Source: Variovorax paradoxus B4
GTDB taxonomy: Bacteria > Pseudomonadota > Gammaproteobacteria > Burkholderiales > Burkholderiaceae_C
DNA: 64,000 nt
Direction: 5' to 3'
Assembly (NCBI RefSeq): GCF_000463015.1
Contig: NC_022247.1
Coordinates: 4,340,001-4,404,000 of the forward strand
Under the pieces are notes generated by a model. It did not search any database and was not told the DNA's origin. It saw only the letters and a program-made list of their open reading frames with translations. This document shows positions 1-8,228 of this stretch, piece by piece (the first letter of the stretch is position 1; every line of letters begins with the position of its first letter). The position numbers were made by a program, and so were the translations under genes.

Positions 1-275
1 GGTTCTTGCTGCTCGTTGCCCATGACCTTGAAAAGCTGCGTCGCTTCCGCCTCCATGTGCCGCCGCAGCAACTCCAGGAGGACGTCCTCCTTGCTCGAGA
101 AGTTCGAATAGAAGGCGCCTTGGGAGTAGCCCGCCTTGTCCGCGATGTCGCGGATCGACGCGCCCCCATAGCCGTTCGACACGAACAGGTGCTGCGCGGC
201 TTCGATCAGACGCTCGCGCGTCTGCGCCCGGCTTTCCTCGCGGGTCAGGCGCCTTCTTGCTGTCGTCGGGCTCAT
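1..275 (-). CDS. TetR-family transcriptional regulator (N-terminal part, runs off the window)
   Basis: Reading the minus strand from an ATG at 273-275 gives an open frame that continues past base 1, so only about 91 residues are seen. These contain the classic TetR DNA-binding domain: a basic stretch and first helix (RERLIEAAQHLF), then the helix-turn-helix SIRDIADKAGYSQGAFYSNF, which carries the family's typical GxFYxxFxxKE pattern, then the start of the ligand-binding domain. TetR proteins are usually dimeric repressors released by a small ligand. The gene is divergent from the reductase at 395, with repeated AT-rich elements between them, so local control of that gene is likely. The ligand cannot be inferred. 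Confidence 0.9.
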   Translation of the reverse strand, partial: MSPTTARRRLTREESRAQTRERLIEAAQHLFVSNGYGGASIRDIADKAGYSQGAFYSNFSSKEDVLLELLRRHMEAEATQLFKVMGNEQQE

Positions 276-332
276 GCCTCAAAAGATATCACATGAACTT
301 TGGATATCGGACAGCCAAGATTCAGAAATCAC

Positions 333-387
333 TTGATATTTGAAAATGCCGCGGCTACATTCAAAACTCGTTTGATTTTTGAAATTC
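333..387 (+). promoter_or_regulatory. Promoter and direct repeats between TetR and reductase genes
   Basis: TTGATA (333-338) and TACATT (356-361) are 17 bases apart and form a fair sigma-70 promoter for the gene at 395. The element TTGATATTTGAAA (333-345) recurs as TTGATTTTTGAAA (372-384), 39 bases downstream. The two copies sit over the -35 box and just after the expected start site, which suits binding by the adjacent TetR protein. No good ribosome binding site precedes 395. Inference only. Confidence 0.4.
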
Positions 388-394
388 GATTGAT

Positions 395-1453
395 ATGGAA
401 AAAACCAAGGCCTTGAGGTCCGCGTTCGTCACCGGCGCGACCGGCCTTCTCGGCAACAACCTGGTGCGCGAACTGGTCGCGCGAGGCGTCTCCGTCAAGG
501 CCCTTGTCCGCTCGAAGGCCAAGGGCCAGCAGCAGTTTGCGGGCGTGAAGGGCGTCGAACTGGTGCTGGGCGACATGGCCGATGTGCCCGCCTTCGCCGG
601 CGCGCTGCAAGGGTGCGACGTGGTGTTCCACACTGCCGCATTCTTCCGGGACAACTTCAAGGGCGGCAGCCACTGGGAAGAGCTCAAGCGCATCAATGTG
701 GACGGCACGCGGCAGCTCATCGAGCAGGCCTACGGTGCCGGCATCCGGCGCTTCGTCCAGACCTCGTCCATTGCGGTGCTCAACGGCGAGCCGGGCGTGC
801 CCATGGACGAGACCTGCCTGCGCGACCTGGCCGACGCCGACGACGACTACTACCGCAGCAAGATCATGGCCGACCAGGTCGTGTCGGCCTTTCTGGGCAC
901 GCACCCGGACATGCATGCGAGCTTTGTCCTGCCAGGATGGATGTGGGGGCCGGCCGATATCGGCCCCACCTCGTCAGGACAATTCGTCAACGATGTGGTG
1001 CTCGGAAAACTGCCCGGACTGGTACCCGGCAGCTTTTCCGTCGTCGACGCCCGCGATGTGGCAAGGGCGCAGATTTCGGCCGCGGAGCACGGGCAGCGCG
1101 GCGAACGCTACCTGGCGGCCGGCCGCCACATGACGATGCAGGAACTGGTGCCCTTGGTGGGAAAGATCGCAGGCATCAAGACGCCGACGCGCCACTTGCC
1201 CTTTCCGCTCCTGTATCTGCTGGCGGCGGTGCAGGAACTCTACGCGCGGATCACCGGCAAGCCCATCCTGCTCAGCCTGGCCACTGTGCGGCTGATGCGC
1301 AAGGAGGCGGGGCGCAGCCATTTCAATCACACGAAGAGCGAGCAGAAGCTTCAGCTGAAGTTTCGCCCGATCGAGCAGACCGTTGCCGACACGCTCGCCT
1401 GGTATCGCGGCAATGGCTGGCTGCCCGGTGTGCCGACCCGAATCGAATCCTGA
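395..1453 (+). CDS. NAD(P)-dependent epimerase/reductase, extended short-chain dehydrogenase
   Basis: This is a 352-residue extended SDR of the dihydroflavonol-4-reductase/3-beta-HSD type. The N-terminal Rossmann motif GATGLLG lies at residues 14-20, the active-site Tyr152/Lys156 pair is in YYRSK, and a TSS motif precedes it where the catalytic Ser/Thr is expected. Such enzymes reduce carbonyls or oxidise alcohols on sugars, steroids or flavonoid-like compounds with NAD(P)H. The gene is divergent from a TetR regulator and followed 16 bases later by an exported hydrolase, so the two may form one inducible unit. The substrate is unknown. The start is the only early ATG, though it lacks a strong Shine-Dalgarno sequence. 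Confidence 0.85.
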   Translation: MEKTKALRSAFVTGATGLLGNNLVRELVARGVSVKALVRSKAKGQQQFAGVKGVELVLGDMADVPAFAGALQGCDVVFHTAAFFRDNFKGGSHWEELKRINVDGTRQLIEQAYGAGIRRFVQTSSIAVLNGEPGVPMDETCLRDLADADDDYYRSKIMADQVVSAFLGTHPDMHASFVLPGWMWGPADIGPTSSGQFVNDVVLGKLPGLVPGSFSVVDARDVARAQISAAEHGQRGERYLAAGRHMTMQELVPLVGKIAGIKTPTRHLPFPLLYLLAAVQELYARITGKPILLSLATVRLMRKEAGRSHFNHTKSEQKLQLKFRPIEQTVADTLAWYRGNGWLPGVPTRIES

Positions 1454-1469
1454 ACAAGGGAAAAAGACC

Positions 1470-2726
1470 GTGACCAACAGATTGATCCTGAAACTCTCGA
1501 CGGCCATCGCAGCCGTTCTTTGCATCGCGGCAGCGCCGCAGGAGTCTGCGGCCCAGGGCCTCCCTGCCGCCAGGGCCGCAGGCAGCATGGCCGAGTTCTG
1601 CAGCAAGGGGCAGGCGGAGTACCCGGGAGGCATCGCCCGCATGCATCCCTCGTTCAAATTCAACATCTGCTGGTGGCTCGAGGATGCCGGCATCGAAGCA
1701 CGCACCTTCGACGAAATCGCCGCGGCGCTGCCGGAACACGCCGGGCCGTCGCAGGCAGCCTGGCAAGCAACCTTCAACAAGCCTGCCCAGATGCATCTGG
1801 AACGGGCCCGCGCACTCGAAGAGCGGGGCAACGGCACCGCCGCATCGGCCGAATACAGGAAGGCCGCTTTCTACCTTCGGATGAACCGGCTTCCCAAGCG
1901 TGTTCCCGCGGCGGACCTGCAGGCGACCGAACGAGCCCATGCGCTCCTGGGAAAGCCGCTGCAGCGGATCGCATTCAAGACCGGCGCGAAGGAATTCATC
2001 GGCTACTTCCGGGCACCGCCGGCACGTCCGGGCGGCAACGAGAAGCTGCCGGTGCTGGTCATTCTTGGCGGCCTCGACAACCTGAAGACCGAGATGATCC
2101 GGCACAGCGACTACTTCATGGGCCGCGGCTTCGCCACCATCATTGTGGAGAACCCGGACACCGGGGAGAACCAGCTCGGGTTCCGCCCGGAGTCCCACGT
2201 GATGTTCGACGCCGTGGCGGACTACATCAAGACCCGCAGCGACCTGGACGCGAGCCGCGTGGCCGTGTACGGCTGGAGCATGGGAGGCTACCTGGGAACG
2301 CTTGGCGGGCTGCGCAACGACTTCTACAAGGCGATCGTCAATGTGGGCGGCCCCAGCGATTCGAGCTTTGGGCAAGCGCATTGCAAGGTGGCTCCTGCAT
2401 GGATCGTCGCGCCCTACACCGTGTTTGCGAACATGAACCCGCAGACCACGCCTCGCGAAGCGATGTGCGAATACTACGAAGCATTCCAGCTCTCGCGCCA
2501 GCTGAAGAAACCGACCACGGCGCAGCTGCGCAAGCCCATTCTCATGGTGAACGGCGCGCGCGAAGACCTCGTCTCCAGGGACGAGCCCGCATCCCTTGCG
2601 GCCCTTGGCTTCAACGTGACGCAACTGGTATTCGGAGAGGACGGCCACACGGCGGAGTCGAACATGAGTGAGCACTTCGAGTTCACCGCGAACTGGCTCA
2701 TGCGGCGGCTGAAGATGGAAAACTGA
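1470..2726 (+). CDS. Exported alpha/beta hydrolase (FrsA/DUF1100-like)
   Basis: I chose the GTG at 1470 because AAGGG lies 9 bases upstream and the product then begins with a clean signal peptide (cleavage near AAQG). An upstream in-frame start at 1383 would bury that signal inside the preceding gene. The mature protein has a helical region, then an alpha/beta hydrolase core with the nucleophile elbow GWSMGG (Ser270) and a C-terminal GEDGHT that probably holds the catalytic His. The layout resembles FrsA-like esterases. It is probably a periplasmic esterase or peptidase-like hydrolase of 418 residues. It lies 16 bases after the SDR gene and is likely co-transcribed. The substrate is unknown. 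Confidence 0.8.
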   Translation: MTNRLILKLSTAIAAVLCIAAAPQESAAQGLPAARAAGSMAEFCSKGQAEYPGGIARMHPSFKFNICWWLEDAGIEARTFDEIAAALPEHAGPSQAAWQATFNKPAQMHLERARALEERGNGTAASAEYRKAAFYLRMNRLPKRVPAADLQATERAHALLGKPLQRIAFKTGAKEFIGYFRAPPARPGGNEKLPVLVILGGLDNLKTEMIRHSDYFMGRGFATIIVENPDTGENQLGFRPESHVMFDAVADYIKTRSDLDASRVAVYGWSMGGYLGTLGGLRNDFYKAIVNVGGPSDSSFGQAHCKVAPAWIVAPYTVFANMNPQTTPREAMCEYYEAFQLSRQLKKPTTAQLRKPILMVNGAREDLVSRDEPASLAALGFNVTQLVFGEDGHTAESNMSEHFEFTANWLMRRLKMEN

Positions 2727-2760
2727 TCCGGGTTTACCTCCATCCGGATTGCAGCATAAA

Positions 2761-2784
2761 TTGTATACAGTTTGGCGTACACAA
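2761..2784. promoter_or_regulatory. Inverted-repeat operator upstream of NCS2 permease
   Basis: TTGTATAC (2761-2768) and GTACACAA (2777-2784) form an inverted repeat with one mismatch and an 8-base spacer. It lies about 70 bases before the permease start. The arms have the TTGT...ACAA shape common for GntR or LysR dimer sites. No matching regulator gene is adjacent. Confidence 0.45.
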
Positions 2785-2851
2785 CGAGTGGACGCCACGG
2801 GCACCCGCGCCGTCCACGCACCTTTCCCCTTGCCGCTGCAGGAGAAACGCA

Positions 2852-4339
2852 ATGACGGCCGACACCCCTTCCACAGTCCATCCGGTGGACCAGCGACTGC
2901 CTTCGGGCAAGCTCGCGGCCCTGGGCCTTCAGCATGTGCTGGTGATGTACGCGGGGGCCGTTGCGGTGCCGCTGATCGTCGGGCGTGCGCTCAAGCTCTC
3001 GCCCGACGAGGTTGCGCTGCTGATCTCGGCCGACCTGTTCTGCTGCGGCATCGCCACGCTGATCCAGGCGCTGGGCGCCACGCAGTGGTTCGGCATCCGG
3101 CTGCCGGTGATGATGGGGGTGACCTTCGCATCGGTCGCGCCCATGGTGGCCATTGCCAATGCCAACCCGGGCCAGAACGGCGCGCAGCTGCTGTTCGGCG
3201 CCATCATCGGCGCCGGCGCGGTCTCGATGCTGATCGCGCCGCTGGTGAGCCGCATGCTGCGCTTCTTTCCGCCGGTGGTCACGGGCACCATCATCGCGGT
3301 GATCGGCATCAGCCTGATGCGCGTGGGCATCAACTGGATCTTCGGCAACCCGGTGGGGCCGACGGCGCCTGCGCTGGTGGATCCGGTATATGCGAAGTGG
3401 CTCGCGGAGGTGACCTCGCCGGGCAGCTCGATTCCCGCAGTGCCCAAGGGCTTTGCCATCATGCCGACGGTGCCCAACCCCAAGTACGCGGACCTGTCGG
3501 GCTTCGGGGTGGCGGCGCTGGTGCTGGTGTCGATCCTGCTGATCGTCAAGTACGCCAAGGGCTTCATCGCCAACATCTCGGTGCTGCTGGGCATTGTGAT
3601 TGGCGCGGTCGTGGCCTCGATCACCGGGCTGATGACCTACGAGAAAGTCGGCAAGGCAGCCTGGGTGGACGTGGTGCTGCCCTTCCACTTCGGCATGCCG
3701 CAGTTCGACCCGATCCTGATCCTCACGATGACGCTCATCATGATCGTGGTGATGATCGAGTCGACCGGCATGTTCCTCGCGCTCGGCGAAATGACCGACC
3801 GGAAGATCACGCAGAAGGACCTGGCCAAGGGCCTGCGCACCGACGGCCTGGGCACGCTCATCGGCGGCATCTTCAACACCTTTCCGTACACGAGCTTTTC
3901 GCAGAACGTGGGCCTGGTGGCCGTCACGGGCATCAAGAGCCGCTATGTCTGCGTGGCCGGCGGCGTGATCCTGATCGTGCTGGGCTTGCTGCCCAAGATG
4001 GCGGCGCTGATCGAATCGCTGCCCACCGTGGTGCTGGGCGGCGCGGGCCTGGTGATGTTCGGCATGGTGGCGGCCACCGGCATCCGCATTCTCTCGGGCG
4101 TGGACTTCAAGGGCAACCGGCACAACGCGATGATCGTGGCGGTGTCGATCGGCGTCGGCATGATTCCGCTCATTGCACCCAACTTCAAGCAGTGGATGCC
4201 GCATGCCATTCACTCGCTGATCGAGTCGGGCATTCTGCTGGCGTCGATCAGCGCGGTGCTGCTGAACCTGTTCCTCAATGGCGCGAAGCACGACGAAGAG
4301 GCCGTGATCGCGGCGGCCAAGCAGGCCGAAGCGCACTAG
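2852..4339 (+). CDS. NCS2-family purine (xanthine/uric acid) permease
   Basis: This 495-residue integral membrane protein has about 14 hydrophobic segments. It carries the nucleobase-ascorbate transporter signature QNxGxxxxTG in the SFSQNVGLVAVTG segment, followed by IKSRYV as in bacterial xanthine and urate carriers such as XanQ and UacT. It probably imports xanthine or uric acid with protons across the inner membrane. The start is supported by GGAG 9-12 bases upstream. It stands alone, with an inverted repeat upstream and a convergent aldo/keto reductase downstream. A purine substrate fits the purine genes at 30-44 kb, but uracil-type substrates cannot be excluded from sequence alone. Confidence 0.88.
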   Translation: MTADTPSTVHPVDQRLPSGKLAALGLQHVLVMYAGAVAVPLIVGRALKLSPDEVALLISADLFCCGIATLIQALGATQWFGIRLPVMMGVTFASVAPMVAIANANPGQNGAQLLFGAIIGAGAVSMLIAPLVSRMLRFFPPVVTGTIIAVIGISLMRVGINWIFGNPVGPTAPALVDPVYAKWLAEVTSPGSSIPAVPKGFAIMPTVPNPKYADLSGFGVAALVLVSILLIVKYAKGFIANISVLLGIVIGAVVASITGLMTYEKVGKAAWVDVVLPFHFGMPQFDPILILTMTLIMIVVMIESTGMFLALGEMTDRKITQKDLAKGLRTDGLGTLIGGIFNTFPYTSFSQNVGLVAVTGIKSRYVCVAGGVILIVLGLLPKMAALIESLPTVVLGGAGLVMFGMVAATGIRILSGVDFKGNRHNAMIVAVSIGVGMIPLIAPNFKQWMPHAIHSLIESGILLASISAVLLNLFLNGAKHDEEAVIAAAKQAEAH

Positions 4340-4346
4340 AGACTGC

Positions 4347-5204
4347 TCAGATCATCGCCAGCGGCGCCTTGCGGCGCGGCGGCGGATGCAGGCGGTCGAG
4401 TTCGGCGAGGGTTGCCGCATCGAGCCTCAGGTCGGTGGCGGCGAGGTTCTGCTGGAGGTGCGCGCTGCGCACGGCCTTCGGAATCGCGGCGACACCGGGC
4501 CGTGCGATCACCGCGGCCAGCGCGAGTTGCGCGGCGCTCACGCCGAGCCGCCCGGCCAGCGCTACCAGTGCCTCGTCCGCGGCCAGTGCGCCCTGGTCGA
4601 TCGGGCTGTAGGCCATCAATGGCATGCCGTGCTCGCGTAACCACGGCAGCAGGCTGAACTCCGGGCCGCGTTCGGCCAGCGACAGGTACACCTGGTTGGC
4701 CGCGCAGCCGGGGCCTGACTCGATAAGCGGCGCCAGCTCCTCCATGTCGTCGGCGTCGAAGTTGCTCACGCCCCAACGCGCGATACGCCCCTTGGCCACC
4801 AGCGCCTGCATCGCATCGACCGTTTCGCGTAGCGGATGGCTGCCGCGCCAATGCAGCAGGTACAGGTCGATCGTGTCGAGGCCGAGCCGTTTCAGGCTGC
4901 GCTCGCAGGCCTCGGGCGTGCCGCGACGGCTCGCGTTGTGCGGATACACCTTGCTGACGATGAAGAGCTCGTCGCGCCGCACGTCGCCCGCGCGCAGGGC
5001 CTCTGCAATGGCCTGGCCGAGTACGGTTTCGGCTCCGCCCTCGCCGTACATCTCGGCGGTGTCGATCAGCCGGTAGCCCATCGCGATGGCTTCGCGCACC
5101 GCGGCAACTTCGGCCGCATGGCGGCCTGCGATCTCGCCCATGCGCCAGGTGCCGAGGCCGAGCACCGGCATCTCGCCGCCGGCCGGGAGTGAAAGGGTTC
5201 GCAT
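4347..5204 (-). CDS. Aldo/keto reductase
   Basis: This 285-residue (beta/alpha)8 aldo/keto reductase has the complete catalytic tetrad: Asp48 and Tyr53 (LIDTAEMYGEGG), Lys85 (IVSKVYPHN) and His118 (YLLHWRG). Such enzymes reduce aldehydes and ketones with NADPH in the cytoplasm. The ATG at 5204 gives the canonical N-terminus (LPAGGEMPVLGLGTW), so longer readings from upstream are rejected. It is convergent with the NCS2 permease and divergent from the kinase gene at 5290. It is similar in size to the YajO/2,5-diketogluconate-reductase-like members. Substrate unknown. Confidence 0.88.
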   Translation of the reverse strand: MRTLSLPAGGEMPVLGLGTWRMGEIAGRHAAEVAAVREAIAMGYRLIDTAEMYGEGGAETVLGQAIAEALRAGDVRRDELFIVSKVYPHNASRRGTPEACERSLKRLGLDTIDLYLLHWRGSHPLRETVDAMQALVAKGRIARWGVSNFDADDMEELAPLIESGPGCAANQVYLSLAERGPEFSLLPWLREHGMPLMAYSPIDQGALAADEALVALAGRLGVSAAQLALAAVIARPGVAAIPKAVRSAHLQQNLAATDLRLDAATLAELDRLHPPPRRKAPLAMI

Positions 5205-5289
5205 GAGGGCGATGGTACGGCGGCCCCGCCGGCCGATCCGGGGATCAAGGCAAAATCCCGGTCGCCGCTCCGGTCGGCCCCCGCCTCCC

Positions 5290-7470
5290 ATGCCGCCCCT
5301 GCCTCCCCTCCCGCCCGCAACGCCAATGGCCCGCTCGCGCCGCGGCCGCTGGCGCACGCTGCTCGCCTGGACGGCCGCCGTGGCCGTGGCGCTGCTGCTG
5401 ATCGGCGCGGCGGGCCAGTGGGCCGCAGCCCGCGAGGCAAGCTTCCAGGCGGACTCGATCCGCCGCGCGATGGAGGTCCACGTGCTGGGCCTGCGCGATG
5501 CCGCCGGCAAGTACGGCTACCTGCCGCGCACCGCGGGCATGCACCCCGACGTCTTCGACGTGCTGGCCCATCCGCGCGACCCCGCGGCGCAGCAGCGCGC
5601 CAACCGCTACATCGAGGAAGTGAACCGCCACGCGGGCTCGGATGCGCTCTACCTGATCGACCTGCAAGGCCTCACGCTGGCGGCAAGCAACTGGGCCACG
5701 CCGCAGAGCTTCGTCGGCGAGTCCTATGCCAACCGGCCCTACTTCATCGACGCGCGCGCGGGCCGCAGCGGCCTCTTCTACGGCGTGGGCCAGACCACCG
5801 GCGAGCCCGGGCTCTTCATGTCCGCGCCGGTGCGCTCCGAGGCCGGCGCCGTGCTGGGCGTGCTGACGGTCAAGATCAGCCTGCGCCAGCTCCAGGAGGC
5901 CTGGACCTTCGCGCGCGAACCGATCCTGCTGACCGATGCGCGCGGCATCGTGTTCCTGAGCTCGGTGCCGGCGTGGATGTACCAGGCCACGCGGCCCCTC
6001 GCCGCCGCCGACCTGGAGGGCATGAAGCGCGACCAGCAGTACGGCGCCCGCACCGGCTTCTCGCCGCTGCCATGGACGGTGGAGCGCGAGGAAGGACATC
6101 CGGGCTACCTCGTGCGCACCGACATCGGCGGCAAGACGCGCCGCTTCCTCGTGCTGGACGAGCCGCTGCCCGACCTCGGCTGGACCCTGACCGTGATGGC
6201 CGACCACGCCGAGGTCGCCCGCGCGCGCGAACGCACCTGGATGCTGGGCCTGCTGTGCGCGGGCGTGCTGCTGCTGGGCGGGCTGTACTGGCAGCTGCGC
6301 GAGCGCCGTTTCGCCGAACAGCGCGACGCGCGGCGCGACCTGGAGCTGCGGGTGCGCGAGCGCACGCACGCGCTGGACGAGGCCCACGCCTTCCGCAAGG
6401 CGATGGAAGACTCGCTGCTGGTGGGCATGCGCGCACGCGACCTCGAAGGCCGGATCATCTACGTCAATCCCGCCTTCTGCGAGATGACCGGCTACGGCGC
6501 CGACGAGCTCCTCGGACGGCTGCCGCCCTACCCCTACTGGCATCCCGACGACGTGGCGCAGCACTGGCTGCACTACCAGGCCATGATGAACGGGCAGCCC
6601 GCGCGCTCGGGTTTCGAATCGCGCCTGCGGCATCGCGACGGGCACGAGGTGATCACCATGGTCTACACGGCGCAGCTCATCGATGCCGATGGCCGCCACA
6701 GCGGCTGGATGAGCTCGGTGGTGGACATCACCGAGCAAAAGCGCGCCGAGCTGCGCCAGCGCCAGAACGACGAGCAGCTGCAGCATGCGCAGCGCCTCGC
6801 CAGCCTGGGCGAGATGGCCTCCACCCTGGCCCACGAGCTGAACCAGCCGCTGATGGCGCTGAGCAATTTCGCGAGCGCGGCCAAGGCCTTCGCGGAACAG
6901 GGCAACCAGGCGCTGCTGGCCAGCAGCCTCGACGAGACCGTGGCGCAGGCCCAGCGCAGCGCCGAGATCGTGCGCCGCATCCGCGGCTTCGTGCGCCAGC
7001 GCACCGCCGGCACGGAGGATTGCGCGGTGGCGGCACTGGTCACCCATGCGCTGGCGCTGCTGCAGGGCGAGATGCGGCTGCGCCAGGCGCGCGCGGAGGT
7101 CCGCATCGCGCCTTCGCTGCCCCCGGTGCGCGGCGACCGCGTGCTGCTGGAGCAGGTGCTGCTGAACCTGCTGTCGAACAGCCTGCACGCCATGCTGGCC
7201 ACGCCGCCCGAGCAGCGCGTGGTGGAGGTCGAGGCCGAACTGCTCGAAGGCCGCGTGCACATCCGCCTGGCGGACCGGGGTTCCGGCATCGACGCCGCGC
7301 TGGCCGAGCAGGTGTTCGCGCCCTTCTTCACCACCAAGGCCGGCGGGCTGGGGCTGGGGCTGAACATCTGCCGCACCATCGTCGAAGCCCACCGAGGCCG
7401 GCTGTCCTTTGCCAACCGGGCCGGTGGTGGCACAGTTTTCACCCTCGAACTGGAAATCTCAGCCCCGTGA
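5290..7470 (+). CDS. Sensor histidine kinase, DctB-like with PAS domain
   Basis: The 726-residue product has a transmembrane helix near 22-44, a periplasmic sensor of about 270 residues of the DctB/dCache type (YLIDLQGLTLAASNW, then SYANRPYF), a second helix near 318-336, a PAS domain near 370-485, a HisKA segment with phospho-acceptor His515 (AHELNQP), and a HATPase domain ending in GLGLGLNICRTIVEAHRG. It should sense an external organic acid and phosphorylate the response regulator, whose start codon overlaps its stop (GTGA). The start could also be the ATG at 5326, as neither has a good Shine-Dalgarno sequence. The downstream MHS transporter is the likely target. Confidence 0.88.
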   Translation: MPPLPPLPPATPMARSRRGRWRTLLAWTAAVAVALLLIGAAGQWAAAREASFQADSIRRAMEVHVLGLRDAAGKYGYLPRTAGMHPDVFDVLAHPRDPAAQQRANRYIEEVNRHAGSDALYLIDLQGLTLAASNWATPQSFVGESYANRPYFIDARAGRSGLFYGVGQTTGEPGLFMSAPVRSEAGAVLGVLTVKISLRQLQEAWTFAREPILLTDARGIVFLSSVPAWMYQATRPLAAADLEGMKRDQQYGARTGFSPLPWTVEREEGHPGYLVRTDIGGKTRRFLVLDEPLPDLGWTLTVMADHAEVARARERTWMLGLLCAGVLLLGGLYWQLRERRFAEQRDARRDLELRVRERTHALDEAHAFRKAMEDSLLVGMRARDLEGRIIYVNPAFCEMTGYGADELLGRLPPYPYWHPDDVAQHWLHYQAMMNGQPARSGFESRLRHRDGHEVITMVYTAQLIDADGRHSGWMSSVVDITEQKRAELRQRQNDEQLQHAQRLASLGEMASTLAHELNQPLMALSNFASAAKAFAEQGNQALLASSLDETVAQAQRSAEIVRRIRGFVRQRTAGTEDCAVAALVTHALALLQGEMRLRQARAEVRIAPSLPPVRGDRVLLEQVLLNLLSNSLHAMLATPPEQRVVEVEAELLEGRVHIRLADRGSGIDAALAEQVFAPFFTTKAGGLGLGLNICRTIVEAHRGRLSFANRAGGGTVFTLELEISAP

Positions 7471-8081
7471 CCGCCCTTGCCAACCACCTGTGCATCGTCG
7501 ACGACGACGAGGCCGTGCGCCGCTCGCTGGGCCTCCTGCTGCTGTCGCGCGGCCATGCGGTGCAGACCTTTGCCTCGGGCGAGGCCTTCCTGGCCGGCGC
7601 CGACCTGCAGCGCCCGGGCTGCGTCGTGCTGGACCTGCGCATGGAGGGCATGAGCGGGCTGCAGGTGTTCGATGCGCTGCGTGCGCAGGACAGCCCGCTG
7701 GTGGTGATCTTCCTGTCCGGCCACGGCGACATTCCGATGGCGGTCGAGGCGGTGCAGAACGGCGCCTTCGGCTGGCTCGAGAAGCCCTGCAACGACGAAC
7801 GCCTGCTCGAGAGCATTGCCAAGGCGCTGCAGAAGGCCGAGGAGATCGCCGTGCGCCGGCAGGCCCGCCAGGCCGCGCAGGCCCTGTGGTCCAAACTGAC
7901 GCCGCGCGAGATGCAGGTGGCCCGGCTGGTCGCCCAGGGCCTGCCCAACAAGCGCATCGCGCTGGAGCTCGCGCCGCTGGAGCAGCGCACGGTGGAAACG
8001 CACCGCGCCCACGTGTTCGCCAAGCTCGGCCTGTCGAACAGCCACGAGCTCGACCGGTTCCTGCGCGAGCACGCGTTGTAG
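7467..8081 (+). CDS. FixJ/NarL-type response regulator
   Basis: This 204-residue two-domain regulator has a receiver domain with the acidic pair in VDDDE, phospho-acceptor Asp56 and conserved Lys106 (LEKP), then a LuxR-type helix-turn-helix (LTPREMQVARLVAQGLPNKRIA). The GTG start overlaps the kinase stop by four bases, showing translational coupling. Unlike true DctD, it has no AAA+ sigma-54 activation domain, so it should act on sigma-70 promoters. It probably switches on the transporter at 8229. A short palindrome in the gap is a candidate site. Confidence 0.9.
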   Translation: MTALANHLCIVDDDEAVRRSLGLLLLSRGHAVQTFASGEAFLAGADLQRPGCVVLDLRMEGMSGLQVFDALRAQDSPLVVIFLSGHGDIPMAVEAVQNGAFGWLEKPCNDERLLESIAKALQKAEEIAVRRQARQAAQALWSKLTPREMQVARLVAQGLPNKRIALELAPLEQRTVETHRAHVFAKLGLSNSHELDRFLREHAL

Positions 8082-8228
8082 CTCTTTCTAGGTATTTACC
8101 CTTGCGTACACGTACGTAGCGCCGCGGCGGGCGGCTACGGACGACGGCGCGCCCTTGGCGCGACAGACTCCCCGGCACGGCTTTCCGCGGCTTCGCGGGC
8201 GGCCACAGCCAGAGACAAGGACCCCCGA
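8082..8228 (+). promoter_or_regulatory. Regulatory gap with palindrome before the MHS transporter
   Basis: The 147-base gap holds GGTA-TT-TACC (8091-8100), a two-fold symmetric site 10 bases after the regulator's stop, followed by a GTAC-AC-GTAC cluster (8106-8115). Either could bind the FixJ-like regulator. The transporter's ribosome site (AAGGA) is near 8217. No clear -35/-10 pair was picked out. Confidence 0.35.

Noticed and set aside
6..296. Open frame on the plus strand at the left edge
   Set aside because: The opposite strand encodes a clear TetR helix-turn-helix; the plus-strand frame is its shadow.
2474..4336. Very long minus-strand frame rich in His and Arg opposite the permease
   Set aside because: High GC leaves long antisense frames. 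The plus strand encodes a proper NCS2 membrane protein; the antisense product has no domain.
5245..7392. 715-codon antisense frame opposite the sensor kinase
   Set aside because: Composition is that of a shadow frame; the kinase has all expected domains.
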